7,618 nucleotides of DNA. Origin: Burkholderiales bacterium (GTDB taxonomy: Bacteria > Pseudomonadota > Gammaproteobacteria > Burkholderiales > Burkholderiaceae_D). This document shows positions 1 through 6,217 of the stretch, in pieces; position 1 is the first letter of the stretch, and every line of letters begins with the position of its first letter. The notes beneath the pieces were generated by a model. It was given only the letters and a program-made list of their open reading frames with translations. It was not told where the DNA came from and did not search any database. Location: contig SYFN01000014.1 in NCBI GenBank assembly GCA_005800405.1, positions 1 through 7,618 of the forward strand, read 5' to 3'. Made by a program: the position numbers and the translations under genes.

Positions 1-427
1 CGATGGCCACGCGCTGTCTTTCACCACCGGAGAGTGCGTCTGGTTTGCGCGGCAATAGCGCCTCGATACCCAGCAGCTCGATTACCTGCGAGAGATCGAA
101 AGACGCCGCTTGTGACAAACGCTGTCTGGCGTATTGCAGATTCCCCATCACGCTCAGATGAGGGAACAGACTGGGTTCCTGAAATACATAAGCGAGCGGT
201 CGACGATGAGTCGGCACCCAGATACCGTCATCCTGCCAGATGTCCCCATTCACCCGGAGCTCACCTTTGGGTGGACGCTCAAGTCCCGCGATACTGCGCA
301 GCAGGGTAGTTTTGCCGCAACCCGAGGGACCGAACAAGGCAGTGACACCGCGACCGGGGAGCGAGAGATTGACATCCAGCGAAAATCCCGGCCAGTCGAT
401 CTTGAAACGCGCCTGAATGCTGCTCAA
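1..427 (-). CDS. modC: Molybdate ABC transporter ATP-binding protein ModC, N-terminal part (cut by window edge)
   Basis: This is the cytoplasmic ATPase that powers molybdate import through ModB. I translated it by hand from the reverse strand; 142 codons are visible. Seen: Walker [10 protein letters not shown] at residues 33-41, a Q-loop in VFQEP (Gln83), and the ABC signature LSGGERQ at 132-138. The Walker B region, the H-loop and the C-terminal Mop/TOBE domain expected of a ~350-residue ModC lie beyond position 1. It follows modB with a single base between the modB stop and the proposed TTG start. TTG is chosen because AAGGG (complement 436-440) sits 8 nt upstream. An in-frame GTG at 436-434 would overlap that ribosome site and is the alternative start. 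The ATPase family is certain. The ModC identity rests on the modA-modB neighbours and the sequence style (for example the [20 protein letters not shown] stretch). Confidence 0.93.
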   Translation of the reverse strand, partial: MSSIQARFKIDWPGFSLDVNLSLPGRGVTALFGPSGCGKTTLLRSIAGLERPPKGELRVNGDIWQDDGIWVPTHRRPLAYVFQEPSLFPHLSVMGNLQYARQRLSQAASFDLSQVIELLGIEALLPRKPDALSGGERQRVAI

Positions 428-428
428 C

Positions 429-1112
429 TCAGGCACCCTTGCGTGTGACTGGGCGCCAGATTTGCAGCAGCAGCAAGACGATGAACGAGAAGGCGACCAT
501 GATCGCGGCCAATCCATGCGCCTGAGGATACTGCATGGCTTCGACATAGTCATAAATCTGCACTGAGGCCACGCGGGTTTCATCGGCGAGATTGCCGCCT
601 ATCATGAGTACCACGCCGAACTCGCCCACCGTGTGCGCGAAGGTCATCACGCAAGCCGTCAGAAATCCCGGCAGCGCCATCGGTACCGCGACGGTAAAGA
701 AGGCATCCAGCGGCGAGGCGCGCAAGGTGGCAGCGACTTCCAGTGGTCGGCGGCCCATCGCTTCAAAGGCGTTTTGCAGCGGTTGCACCATGAAGGGCAG
801 CGAATAAAAAACGGAAGCAATCACAAGTCCGGGAAAGGTGAAGGGAAGTTGTCCGAGACCGAGCGAGTGCGTGATACGACCGACAGGACCTTCGGGTCCC
901 ATGGCTACCAGCAAATAAAAACCCAGTACGGTCGGCGGAAGTACGAGCGGCAGCGCAACCACCGCAGCTATCGGCGCTTTCCATGCGCTACTGGTACGCG
1001 AGAGCCACCACGCGATGGGTGTACCTGCGATCAGCAGTATCAGCGTCACGATCGACGATAGCTGCACCGTCAGCCAGATCGCTTGCCAGGCTTCCGGTTC
1101 AGGTGTCCACAT
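429..1112 (-). CDS. modB: Molybdate ABC transporter permease ModB
   Basis: Inner-membrane channel subunit of the ModABC molybdate importer; it takes molybdate from ModA and is driven by ModC. The 227 residues match the usual ModB length (about 225-230). Hydrophobic membrane segments are visible near residues 13-35, 47-70, 94-112, 145-170 and 200-217. The cytoplasmic EAA-type loop that docks on the ATPase is at about 124-150 ([21 protein letters not shown]), followed by the typical ModB stretch [16 protein letters not shown] at 159-174. The start [19 protein letters not shown] aligns with known ModB beginnings. The gap to modA is 15 nt and there is no strong Shine-Dalgarno sequence, so translation may be coupled to modA. 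The stop is 1 nt before modC. Confidence 0.96.
   Translation of the reverse strand: MWTPEPEAWQAIWLTVQLSSIVTLILLIAGTPIAWWLSRTSSAWKAPIAAVVALPLVLPPTVLGFYLLVAMGPEGPVGRITHSLGLGQLPFTFPGLVIASVFYSLPFMVQPLQNAFEAMGRRPLEVAATLRASPLDAFFTVAVPMALPGFLTACVMTFAHTVGEFGVVLMIGGNLADETRVASVQIYDYVEAMQYPQAHGLAAIMVAFSFIVLLLLQIWRPVTRKGA
436..440 (-). promoter_or_regulatory. Ribosome binding site of modC
   Basis: AAGGG on the minus strand lies inside the last codons of modB, 8 nt before a TTG codon. It decides between the TTG start (427) and an in-frame GTG (436) that would fall within the site itself. The arrangement points to translational coupling of modB and modC. Confidence 0.55.
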
Positions 1113-1127
1113 GAGCGTTTGTCATTG

Positions 1128-1877
1128 TCAGAATTGATAGCCGTGTGCCGCGATGATTTTTTTCGCCTTCTCCGACTTTAAGAAATTTAGCAAAGCGGTC
1201 GCTGCAGCCGAATCTTTTCCGGGGTTTAAAAGCACTGCATCTTGTTGCAATGGCTCGTGCATGTTCTCCGGGACGATCCAGGCGGAACCTGTTTTGATCT
1301 TTCCATTGTCGATGATCTGGGAGAGTGCCACAAATCCCAGCTGCGCGTTACCCGTAGAGACGAATTGAAAAGTTTGTGTGATGCTCTCGCCCTGCACCAC
1401 ACGTGGCTCGATACTGGCGAGTACACCCAGCTTTTGCATGACCTGCACCGCGGCACGACCATAGGGTGCAACACGTGCATTGGCAATCGCCAGAAACCGG
1501 AATTTATCGGTCTTGAGTACCTGTCCACCCTCATCGACAAGATCTGGCTTGGGTGACCAAAGCGCCAGTCGTCCAATCGCATAAGTAATTCGGGTACCGT
1601 TAATCGCCTTGCCTTCAGCGATTAGTTTTTTTGGCGTCTCGTCGTCGGCTGACAGGAATACCTCGAAGGGTGCACCCTGGCTGATTTGTGCATAAAGCTT
1701 GCCGGTCGATCCTTGAGTGATGGCGAGCTTGTGACCAGTGTCTTTTTCAAAGACTGTGCTGATTTCTTTCAGTGTTTGCGCAAAATTAGCTGCTACAGCC
1801 ACCTTGAGTTCAGCAGCAGAGGTCGGCGTCGAGATAATCAGAGCCAGGGTAGCGATAGTGATGTGAAGAGTGTTCAT
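1128..1877 (-). CDS. modA: Molybdate ABC transporter periplasmic binding protein ModA
   Basis: Periplasmic solute-binding protein that captures molybdate (and usually tungstate) and delivers it to ModBC. It has 249 residues. A signal peptide covers about 1-21/22 (hydrophobic TIATLALIISTPTSAA). The mature protein starts near AELKVAVAANF. The conserved stretches are VAVAANF (26-32), QGSTGKLYAQI (55-65), GAPFEVFLSADDETP (68-82), and VSTGNAQLGFVALSQI in the second lobe (173-188). These match the large proteobacterial ModA group rather than the shorter E. coli-type N-terminus. ATG at 1877 is chosen because it begins the signal peptide; the frame stays open upstream to 1985, but that part is only shadow of the porin gene. 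The gene starts 8 nt after the porin stop with no clear ribosome site, suggesting coupling. Confidence 0.96.
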   Translation of the reverse strand: MNTLHITIATLALIISTPTSAAELKVAVAANFAQTLKEISTVFEKDTGHKLAITQGSTGKLYAQISQGAPFEVFLSADDETPKKLIAEGKAINGTRITYAIGRLALWSPKPDLVDEGGQVLKTDKFRFLAIANARVAPYGRAAVQVMQKLGVLASIEPRVVQGESITQTFQFVSTGNAQLGFVALSQIIDNGKIKTGSAWIVPENMHEPLQQDAVLLNPGKDSAAATALLNFLKSEKAKKIIAAHGYQF

Positions 1878-1885
1878 GATCGTGT

Positions 1886-3262
1886 TCAGAATTTGTATTG
1901 GGCACCGATAGAAATGCCGGATTGACTGCGTTTGCTCTCCGAATAGCCGCCAGCGACGCCACCGACCGAGGTATCTGGGACCCATTTGTCATAAATCGTG
2001 AAAGCACCGGTGGCGCCATTTTCCCGAAACGATCGCGCGTAATCGATGAAAAGATCCCATTCCTTGTACGGTGTCCAGGTCAGGCCAGTTGCCAGCATTC
2101 GTATATCATTATTTTGATTCTTCACGGTCTGTAGCGTTTTATCTCTGACCTGATACCAGCCACCGTTCCAACTAAGGGAAGGAGTGAGCCGGTAAATAGC
2201 GCCGGCGAACCAGGTATCAGCATCAACTCTACCCGCAGTTTTATTGGTATCAAAAACACCTGCAGTCCCTGAAGGGTTGCGCGTAACTACATAGCCAGCA
2301 TTCAGCGTCAGTTGATCCCGGCTGTACTTCATCGCAAAAATGTCAACGCGGTTATTGACTTCTTTTTGGCTAGTGCCACCAAGACGGGCCTCAATGTGAT
2401 TGTAACCAGCTTCAAAATTTCCCTGCTTGTATCGTCCACCGACATGTGTGCTTGTGCCGTATTCCTCAAAGCCGGGTGCACCACCCAGTGACACTGCAAT
2501 GTCGCCACTGAAACCTTCATATGCGGGCGAGGTGTAGCGTATAAGCTTGTCCGCCCGATTAACTCCCGATGCGCTATGAAATCCGGCATAGCGACCTATC
2601 GGTTTCAGGCCACCAAAGTTCCAGTTAGATCGTGCATCAAATGCACTGCTCAGATCGTTCTGCAAAGTCGGTCCGCGACCCAGTATCAGCGTGCCATATT
2701 TCAACGAATTCACTCTGAGGCTGGCCTCTCGGTCAAGCAGCGCACTGCCTACACCGCTGCTGTTGGAAGAACCGTATCCCGCAGCGTCGCGTCCGAGAGC
2801 ACCGGTACGCAAGGAAAAATTGGATTCCAGCGTGATCACGGCCGTCAGATCACTATCAATCTCGCGCGTGAATTTGACGCCGACGCGATTGTTTGCTTTG
2901 GGCTGATCGCTCATGCCAGAGGCGTCCAGCAGTTTCAAGGTCGTGTTGTTCACGCTGTAGTAGCCGCTGGAGAGCTGTCCATAAAATTGTGTCTTGAATT
3001 TGCGTTCTTCTTCCGCGCGTTTATCAATCTCCCAATTGGCCCGCCGAATATCCTGAGACTCATTGAAGCTTCGGATACCCTCCTTTTCCCGCGCTTTTTT
3101 GAGTTTCTGATCGAATTCTTCCTGAGTGATGATGCCTTTCTCAAGCAGGATCTCGAGCAAAATTCTGACGTCTTCTCCTGCGGTGGCCCAAGGGGCCGGT
3201 GCAAACAGCGACATGATCAGCAGCGCCGCCACAGGCAGCCGGCGCTTGTTTTGTTGTGACAT
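1886..3262 (-). CDS. Outer-membrane porin, first gene of the mod operon
   Basis: Predicted general-type Gram-negative porin of 458 residues, resembling the Porin_4/betaproteobacterial trimeric porin group. The signal peptide is at 1-28 (MSQQNKRRLP, a hydrophobic core, then ATA before GED). Residues 31-90 are charged and probably helical (LLEILLEKGIITQEEFDQKLKK, then DIRRANWEIDKRAEEERK); this is an extra N-terminal segment before the barrel. The barrel begins at FKTQFYGQLSSGYYSV. Typical porin stretches follow, such as NNRVGVKFTREIDSDLTAVITLES, the turn NSLKYGTLILGRGPTLQND, and alternating strands to the C-terminal QYKF, whose terminal Phe is the assembly signal for the BAM complex. A strong ribosome site GAGGAG (complement 3270-3275) lies 7 nt before the ATG. 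It is followed by modA after 8 nt and is divergent from modE. I infer it helps molybdate cross the outer membrane, but nothing in the sequence proves its specificity. Confidence 0.9.
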   Translation of the reverse strand: MSQQNKRRLPVAALLIMSLFAPAPWATAGEDVRILLEILLEKGIITQEEFDQKLKKAREKEGIRSFNESQDIRRANWEIDKRAEEERKFKTQFYGQLSSGYYSVNNTTLKLLDASGMSDQPKANNRVGVKFTREIDSDLTAVITLESNFSLRTGALGRDAAGYGSSNSSGVGSALLDREASLRVNSLKYGTLILGRGPTLQNDLSSAFDARSNWNFGGLKPIGRYAGFHSASGVNRADKLIRYTSPAYEGFSGDIAVSLGGAPGFEEYGTSTHVGGRYKQGNFEAGYNHIEARLGGTSQKEVNNRVDIFAMKYSRDQLTLNAGYVVTRNPSGTAGVFDTNKTAGRVDADTWFAGAIYRLTPSLSWNGGWYQVRDKTLQTVKNQNNDIRMLATGLTWTPYKEWDLFIDYARSFRENGATGAFTIYDKWVPDTSVGGVAGGYSESKRSQSGISIGAQYKF

Positions 3263-3269
3263 GACAGTA

Positions 3270-3275
3270 CTCCTC
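3270..3275 (-). promoter_or_regulatory. Strong ribosome binding site of the porin gene
   Basis: GAGGAG on the minus strand, 7 nt from the porin ATG. It is the only strong Shine-Dalgarno sequence in the porin-modABC run, in line with the porin being the first and most highly translated gene of the unit. Confidence 0.8.
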
Positions 3276-3332
3276 TATCGGGGGATCTGTTAACCGCGTC
3301 TGGTTGATTGCGGTGTTCATTCATAGATATTA

Positions 3333-3360
3333 ATCAAAATTAACCTTGATATATTTTGAT
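3333..3360. repeat. Inverted repeat ATCAAAAT...ATTTTGAT
   Basis: Perfect 8-bp arms at 3333-3340 and 3353-3360 with a 12-nt spacer. It overlaps the first copy of the direct repeat. The dyad shape and the position between modE and the porin start make it a candidate operator for a dimeric regulator, ModE being the obvious one. Confidence 0.6.
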
Positions 3361-3384
3361 GCGGAATTTACCTTGATTTATTTT
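3338..3384. repeat. 20-bp imperfect direct repeat upstream of modE
   Basis: Copy 1 is at 3338-3357 and copy 2 at 3365-3384; they share 18 of 20 bases (AATTwACCTTGATwTATTTT) and are 27 bp apart start to start. The repeat lies centrally in the divergent promoter region, where operator sites for a regulator such as ModE would be expected. Function is inferred from place only. Confidence 0.7.
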
Positions 3385-3432
3385 CGGTGTCAACCGGGCT
3401 ATCATCGCGACATCGATAGCGGCAGGCACATC

Positions 3433-4239
3433 ATGGGAAAGAACCGATTCAATTTGCATGCGGAGCTGACCGTCCGGGTGGGCGATGAGAGGTTTGCCAA
3501 TTCCAGGCGCATTGAATTGCTTCGCCAAATCGATCAACTCCGAAATTTGACGCAGGCTGCCAAGCAGGTCGGCTACAGCTACAAGGGCGCGTGGGATGCG
3601 ATTGATGACATGGCCAGGCTGTCCGGCGGTACCCTGATTGAGCGTCATGCTGGCGGCAAGGGGGGCGGCAGCACCCTTCTGACCGAGCGCGGCCAGCAAG
3701 TTCTGCGTAATTTTTCATTGATACAGGCTGAGCATGCGCGCTTCATTGCGCGTCTCGATAGGTTGGCCAACGGGTTGTCGAATGACTATGCGATGGAAAA
3801 TGAAATCGCCATGCGAACCAGTGCGCGAAATCAGTTTGCGGGGATTCTGGTGTCCATCACGCCGGAGAAAGTGAATGACGAGCTGTGCATCATGGTCAAT
3901 GCCAGTCAGACACTGATTGCATCCATTACGCATGAAAGCTGTCGCGAGCTACAGCTGGCAGTGGGCACGAAGGTGTTTGCACTGATCAAGGCATCGGCGG
4001 TGGTCTTGAGGACCTCGCCTGCACATGATGCCGGTAAAGAAAAAAATGCTTTCTTTGGTACGGTGCACGCGATCACGCAGAGCGAGCATCATTCCGAATT
4101 GGCGGTCTCGCTGGAGAGTGGATTGACACTGGTCACCACGAAGAGCCGGCAGGATATCGATACGATCGGCCTGCAAGTCGGCTCGGCCGTGCTCGCCGAG
4201 ATCGAGCCGTCGAATGTGATTATCGGGGTCGCTGCTTAA
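3433..4239 (+). CDS. modE: Molybdate-responsive transcriptional regulator ModE
   Basis: Dimeric DNA-binding regulator that senses intracellular molybdate. In E. coli the Mo-bound form represses modABC and activates some molybdoenzyme genes. It has 268 residues, close to the E. coli length of 262. The N-terminal winged helix-turn-helix spans about 25-92 (LTQAAKQVGYSYKGAWDAID at 39-58), with the ModE-typical GGKGGGSTLLTERGQ at 74-88. A linker helix is at about 95-125. The first Mop/TOBE domain begins with the SARNQFAG signature (130-137) and runs to about 195; the second runs from about 204 to 268 (NAFFGTVHAITQSEHHSELAVSL). ATG 3433 is chosen because MGKNRFNLHAELTVRVGD begins the family alignment; the 29 upstream in-frame codons from 3346 run through promoter repeats. 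It is divergent from porin-modABC, as expected of its regulator. Confidence 0.95.
   Translation: MGKNRFNLHAELTVRVGDERFANSRRIELLRQIDQLRNLTQAAKQVGYSYKGAWDAIDDMARLSGGTLIERHAGGKGGGSTLLTERGQQVLRNFSLIQAEHARFIARLDRLANGLSNDYAMENEIAMRTSARNQFAGILVSITPEKVNDELCIMVNASQTLIASITHESCRELQLAVGTKVFALIKASAVVLRTSPAHDAGKEKNAFFGTVHAITQSEHHSELAVSLESGLTLVTTKSRQDIDTIGLQVGSAVLAEIEPSNVIIGVAA
4236..4239. other. Shared TTAA: overlapping convergent stop codons of modE and the methyltransferase gene
   Basis: TAA of modE is at 4237-4239 and the complementary TAA of the methyltransferase gene is at 4236-4238. The palindrome TTAA thus ends both genes, leaving no room for a dedicated terminator between them. Confidence 0.9.
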
Positions 4240-4988
4240 GTTCGACCTGCTCGTATGGACAGCGGCCATTCAATCTGCCGACGATGTTCAGAGCCTCCCC
4301 ATGCAGGTAGCAGCTCTATTGCGAAATTGATCGTAGGATCTTTGCCCTTTGCAGACAGGTAACGTGCCGATGCCGACCAGCTGCGCAGATATCCCAGCAG
4401 TTGATCCAGCGTCCAGTGAACACGCATTGACAGCCGGGGTGGGTCGATCAGCTGGAAGGGAAAGTCCAGATCGCGATAGCCGTTTTCGACATGACGTCGC
4501 TCGGGTGGCCAGTAAGCTCCTATCGTATGTCGGTAAAAATGCTGAATTGCAGCGTCAATTTCATCACCTTCGACGCGAATCATGCCGTAACTCCATGCAG
4601 CGATCAGGCTACTAGGCTTCAGCACGCGCTGAGCTTCTGCATAAAAACGATCGAGATCAAACCAATGCAATGCCTGAGCTACGGTAATGAGATCAACGCT
4701 GTGCGAAGCGAGACCGCTGTCTTCGGCACTTGCAACGCGATAGTGAATGCGGGGATGAACGTGAGCCTGCGCGATTTGCGATGCGCTGGCATCCGTAGCG
4801 TGCACAGATGAAAAATAATCTGCCAGTGGTATGGAGGCCTGACCACTGCCTGCACCACAATCCCATACGCATTCATGCGTCATACATTGCGCCCCCAGCC
4901 AATCGAATAACGCTGCAGGATAGTACGGACGAAAGTCCGCATACTGCGCAGCGACCTTGCTAAAGTGGTCGTTGAATTTTTTTTTCAT
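4236..4988 (-). CDS. Class I SAM-dependent methyltransferase
   Basis: Predicted cytoplasmic methyltransferase of 250 residues with an S-adenosylmethionine-binding Rossmann fold (Methyltransf_11 type). Seen: motif I WDCGAGSGQASIPLA at 42-56, the acidic residue ending strand 2 in VHATDAS (Asp66), the AED motif at 88-90, and the motif IV region DLITVAQALHWFDLDRFYAEAQRVLKP at 99-125, very typical of the group that includes TMT1-like and other unassigned small-molecule methyltransferases. The substrate cannot be told. The stop overlaps that of the convergent modE. The start codon is followed by nine A residues (codons 2-4, MKKKF) and no clear ribosome site precedes it, so expression may be low. 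It lies 222 bp downstream of the oxidoreductase gene on the same strand, separated by REP-like repeats, and probably forms its own unit. Confidence 0.88.
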   Translation of the reverse strand: MKKKFNDHFSKVAAQYADFRPYYPAALFDWLGAQCMTHECVWDCGAGSGQASIPLADYFSSVHATDASASQIAQAHVHPRIHYRVASAEDSGLASHSVDLITVAQALHWFDLDRFYAEAQRVLKPSSLIAAWSYGMIRVEGDEIDAAIQHFYRHTIGAYWPPERRHVENGYRDLDFPFQLIDPPRLSMRVHWTLDQLLGYLRSWSASARYLSAKGKDPTINFAIELLPAWGGSEHRRQIEWPLSIRAGRT

Positions 4989-5023
4989 GGCGGGACAGGT
5001 CCATGTTCATCAAGGTTAACGCT

Positions 5024-5128
5024 ATCCCGGCAATCATGAAAGACGCTGGATCTCGGCGTGCGCCGGGATAATGATGGGAATTTCAAGATCATTTCAATAA
5101 CTACGGTGATCCCGGCGCACGCCGGGAT
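5024..5128. repeat. REP-like palindromic intergenic element, two units
   Basis: Unit 2 (5109-5128) is a perfect 9-bp inverted repeat, ATCCCGGCG-CA-CGCCGGGAT. Unit 1 (5050-5069) is the same palindrome with one mismatch, ATCTCGGCG-TG-CGCCGGGAT, 59 bp away. A further arm ATCCCGGC at 5024-5031 can pair with GCCGGGAT at 5062-5069, making a larger stem around unit 1. The location in the 222-bp gap between two genes and the G+C-rich paired arms are what is expected of REP/BIME-type extragenic repeats, which can act as mRNA stabilisers, attenuators or targets of RAYT transposases. The rest of the gap (5129-5210) shows only a weak inverted repeat. Confidence 0.7.
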
Positions 5129-5210
5129 ATCGCGTTGTTAATCCATCAAGGCGCGTTGGATTGCTGCACAGGTTACAAACATAACGCACAATCCAAGCAG
5201 GACTAGCTGT

Positions 5211-6188
5211 TTACAGTTGCACCAGCACCTTCGCATTTGCGCCACGTTCGACCTGTTCATGCGCGGCAGCGATTTTCTCGAGCGGATAAATTGCGGTTTC
5301 TGGATGCCGGAAACCAGGGCGTGACAATACAGCGTCTACAGCATCCAGTACTTCGCGCACCAGATGCGGTGGTAATTTGTAAACAATGAAAAAATACACA
5401 CGAATAAAACCCAGAATCATGGGACCAAACGGCATCGTCACCGGGGGTTGGTTAGTGCCATACACGACGGCTTGACCACCGAAGCGCAGCAAACTGCCGT
5501 AGTGGGGCGCATGCGTCGCCGCATCGACATCAATGATGGCATCGGCACCCACGCCTTTGGTCAGTGCCTGCACACGATCGACCAGTGATTCGGTTTTGTA
5601 ATTAATCGCGGCCGATGCACCAATGCTTTGCGCCAACTGGGCTTTCCCTTCATTGCTGACAATGCCAATCACGCGCGCACCCGCGGCGCTCGCCAGCTGC
5701 GTGACGTAGAAACCCACACTGCCAGCGGCACCGGGCACCAGCACGGTCTTTCCGAGCAGGGAGCCACAGGACTGCACAGCGTGCATCGCCGTCATCAGTG
5801 GAATCGCAATGGATGCGCCGACTTCAAAGCTGATCCCATCCGGTAGTGGAGCGACCTGTGACACCGGTAGCACAATGTACTCCGCTGCGGTGCCAAAGGG
5901 GCGCTCCCACTGGCCATTGAACATCCACACACGACGGCCCATGAGTGTCGCATCGACACCGTCACCGAGCATTTCAATGGTGCCGGCACCATCACTGTGG
6001 GGAGTCACTTCGGGAAAGCCGCCTGCGCGCGCGGCTACACCCGAGCGTGACTTTACATCCGACGGGTTCACGCCCGAGAAAGCGACCCGAACGCGCACTT
6101 CACCCGCACCGGGTTCCGGTACGGGTCTGTCGACGATGCGCAGCACCTCCGCTGCGGGACCTTTGCTGGTATAGACGGCGGCACGCAT
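5211..6188 (-). CDS. Zinc-independent MDR-family NADPH:quinone oxidoreductase-like protein
   Basis: Cytoplasmic medium-chain dehydrogenase/reductase of 325 residues, the normal length for the quinone oxidoreductase (QOR) branch, which reduces quinones or enones with NADPH. Seen: the GroES-like N-terminal domain with SGVNPSDVKSRSG (38-50) and the PHSDGAGTIEMLG stretch (63-75), which carries the substrate-pocket residues of QOR; then a Rossmann domain with VPGAAGSVGFYVTQLA (151-166) and GARVIGIVSNEGKAQLAQSIGA for cofactor binding. The catalytic and structural zinc cysteine clusters of alcohol dehydrogenases are absent. The C-terminus KIAAAHEQVERGANAKVLVQL is typical. A GGAG ribosome site (complement 6194-6197) lies 5 nt before the ATG. 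It follows fhs by 29 nt, so co-transcription is possible, although no metabolic link to one-carbon metabolism is evident. The true substrate is unknown. Confidence 0.9.
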   Translation of the reverse strand: MRAAVYTSKGPAAEVLRIVDRPVPEPGAGEVRVRVAFSGVNPSDVKSRSGVAARAGGFPEVTPHSDGAGTIEMLGDGVDATLMGRRVWMFNGQWERPFGTAAEYIVLPVSQVAPLPDGISFEVGASIAIPLMTAMHAVQSCGSLLGKTVLVPGAAGSVGFYVTQLASAAGARVIGIVSNEGKAQLAQSIGASAAINYKTESLVDRVQALTKGVGADAIIDVDAATHAPHYGSLLRFGGQAVVYGTNQPPVTMPFGPMILGFIRVYFFIVYKLPPHLVREVLDAVDAVLSRPGFRHPETAIYPLEKIAAAHEQVERGANAKVLVQL

Positions 6189-6193
6189 GGTTG

Positions 6194-6197
6194 CTCC
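6194..6197 (-). promoter_or_regulatory. Ribosome binding site of the quinone oxidoreductase-like gene
   Basis: GGAG on the minus strand, 5 nt before ATG 6188, within the 29-nt gap after fhs. It supports the chosen start. Confidence 0.6.
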
Positions 6198-6217
6198 GGT
6201 TTTTAAAGGATGCTCAA

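Larger units (their letters stand above)
3263..3432. promoter_or_regulatory. Divergent porin-modABC / modE promoter region
   Basis: This 170-bp space separates the divergent porin and modE starts, so promoters for both must lie here. The middle part (about 3321-3384) is clearly A+T-rich compared with the genes and carries direct and inverted repeats. In E. coli, molybdate-bound ModE represses modABC from operators of the ATCGnTATATA-N6-TATATAACGAT type; I see no good match to that consensus. Promoter hexamers cannot be assigned with confidence. TTGATA/TTGATT motifs occur at 3346-3351 and 3373-3378, and TATCAT at 3400-3405 could be a poor -10 for modE, but the spacing is not ideal. Confidence 0.7.

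Noticed and set aside
633..1061. Plus-strand open frame of 142 codons opposite modB
   Set aside because: Very Arg/Gln/Gly-rich antisense translation without domain features; modB on the other strand explains the region.
1878..1985. Longer modA start at 1985
   Set aside because: The extra 36 residues overlap the porin C-terminus in another frame and would bury the signal peptide; ATG 1877 gives a normal ModA.
2576..3259. Plus-strand open frame of 227 codons opposite the porin
   Set aside because: Antisense to a clear porin with signal peptide, ribosome site and C-terminal Phe; its translation has no recognisable domain.
3346..3432. Longer modE start at 3346
   Set aside because: The added 29 residues are read through the promoter repeats and do not resemble ModE; the family alignment begins at ATG 3433.
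3263..3432. Canonical E. coli Mo-box in the modE-porin gap
   Set aside because: No inverted pair of TATATA-type half sites with CGAT flanks could be found by eye; only a TATATT stretch near 3350 and the repeats reported above.
5156..5196. 8-bp inverted repeat TTGGATTG/CAATCCAA as terminator of the oxidoreductase gene
   Set aside because: The arms are A+T-rich with a 25-nt loop and there is no T-tract after the stem on the minus strand, so it is too weak to call.
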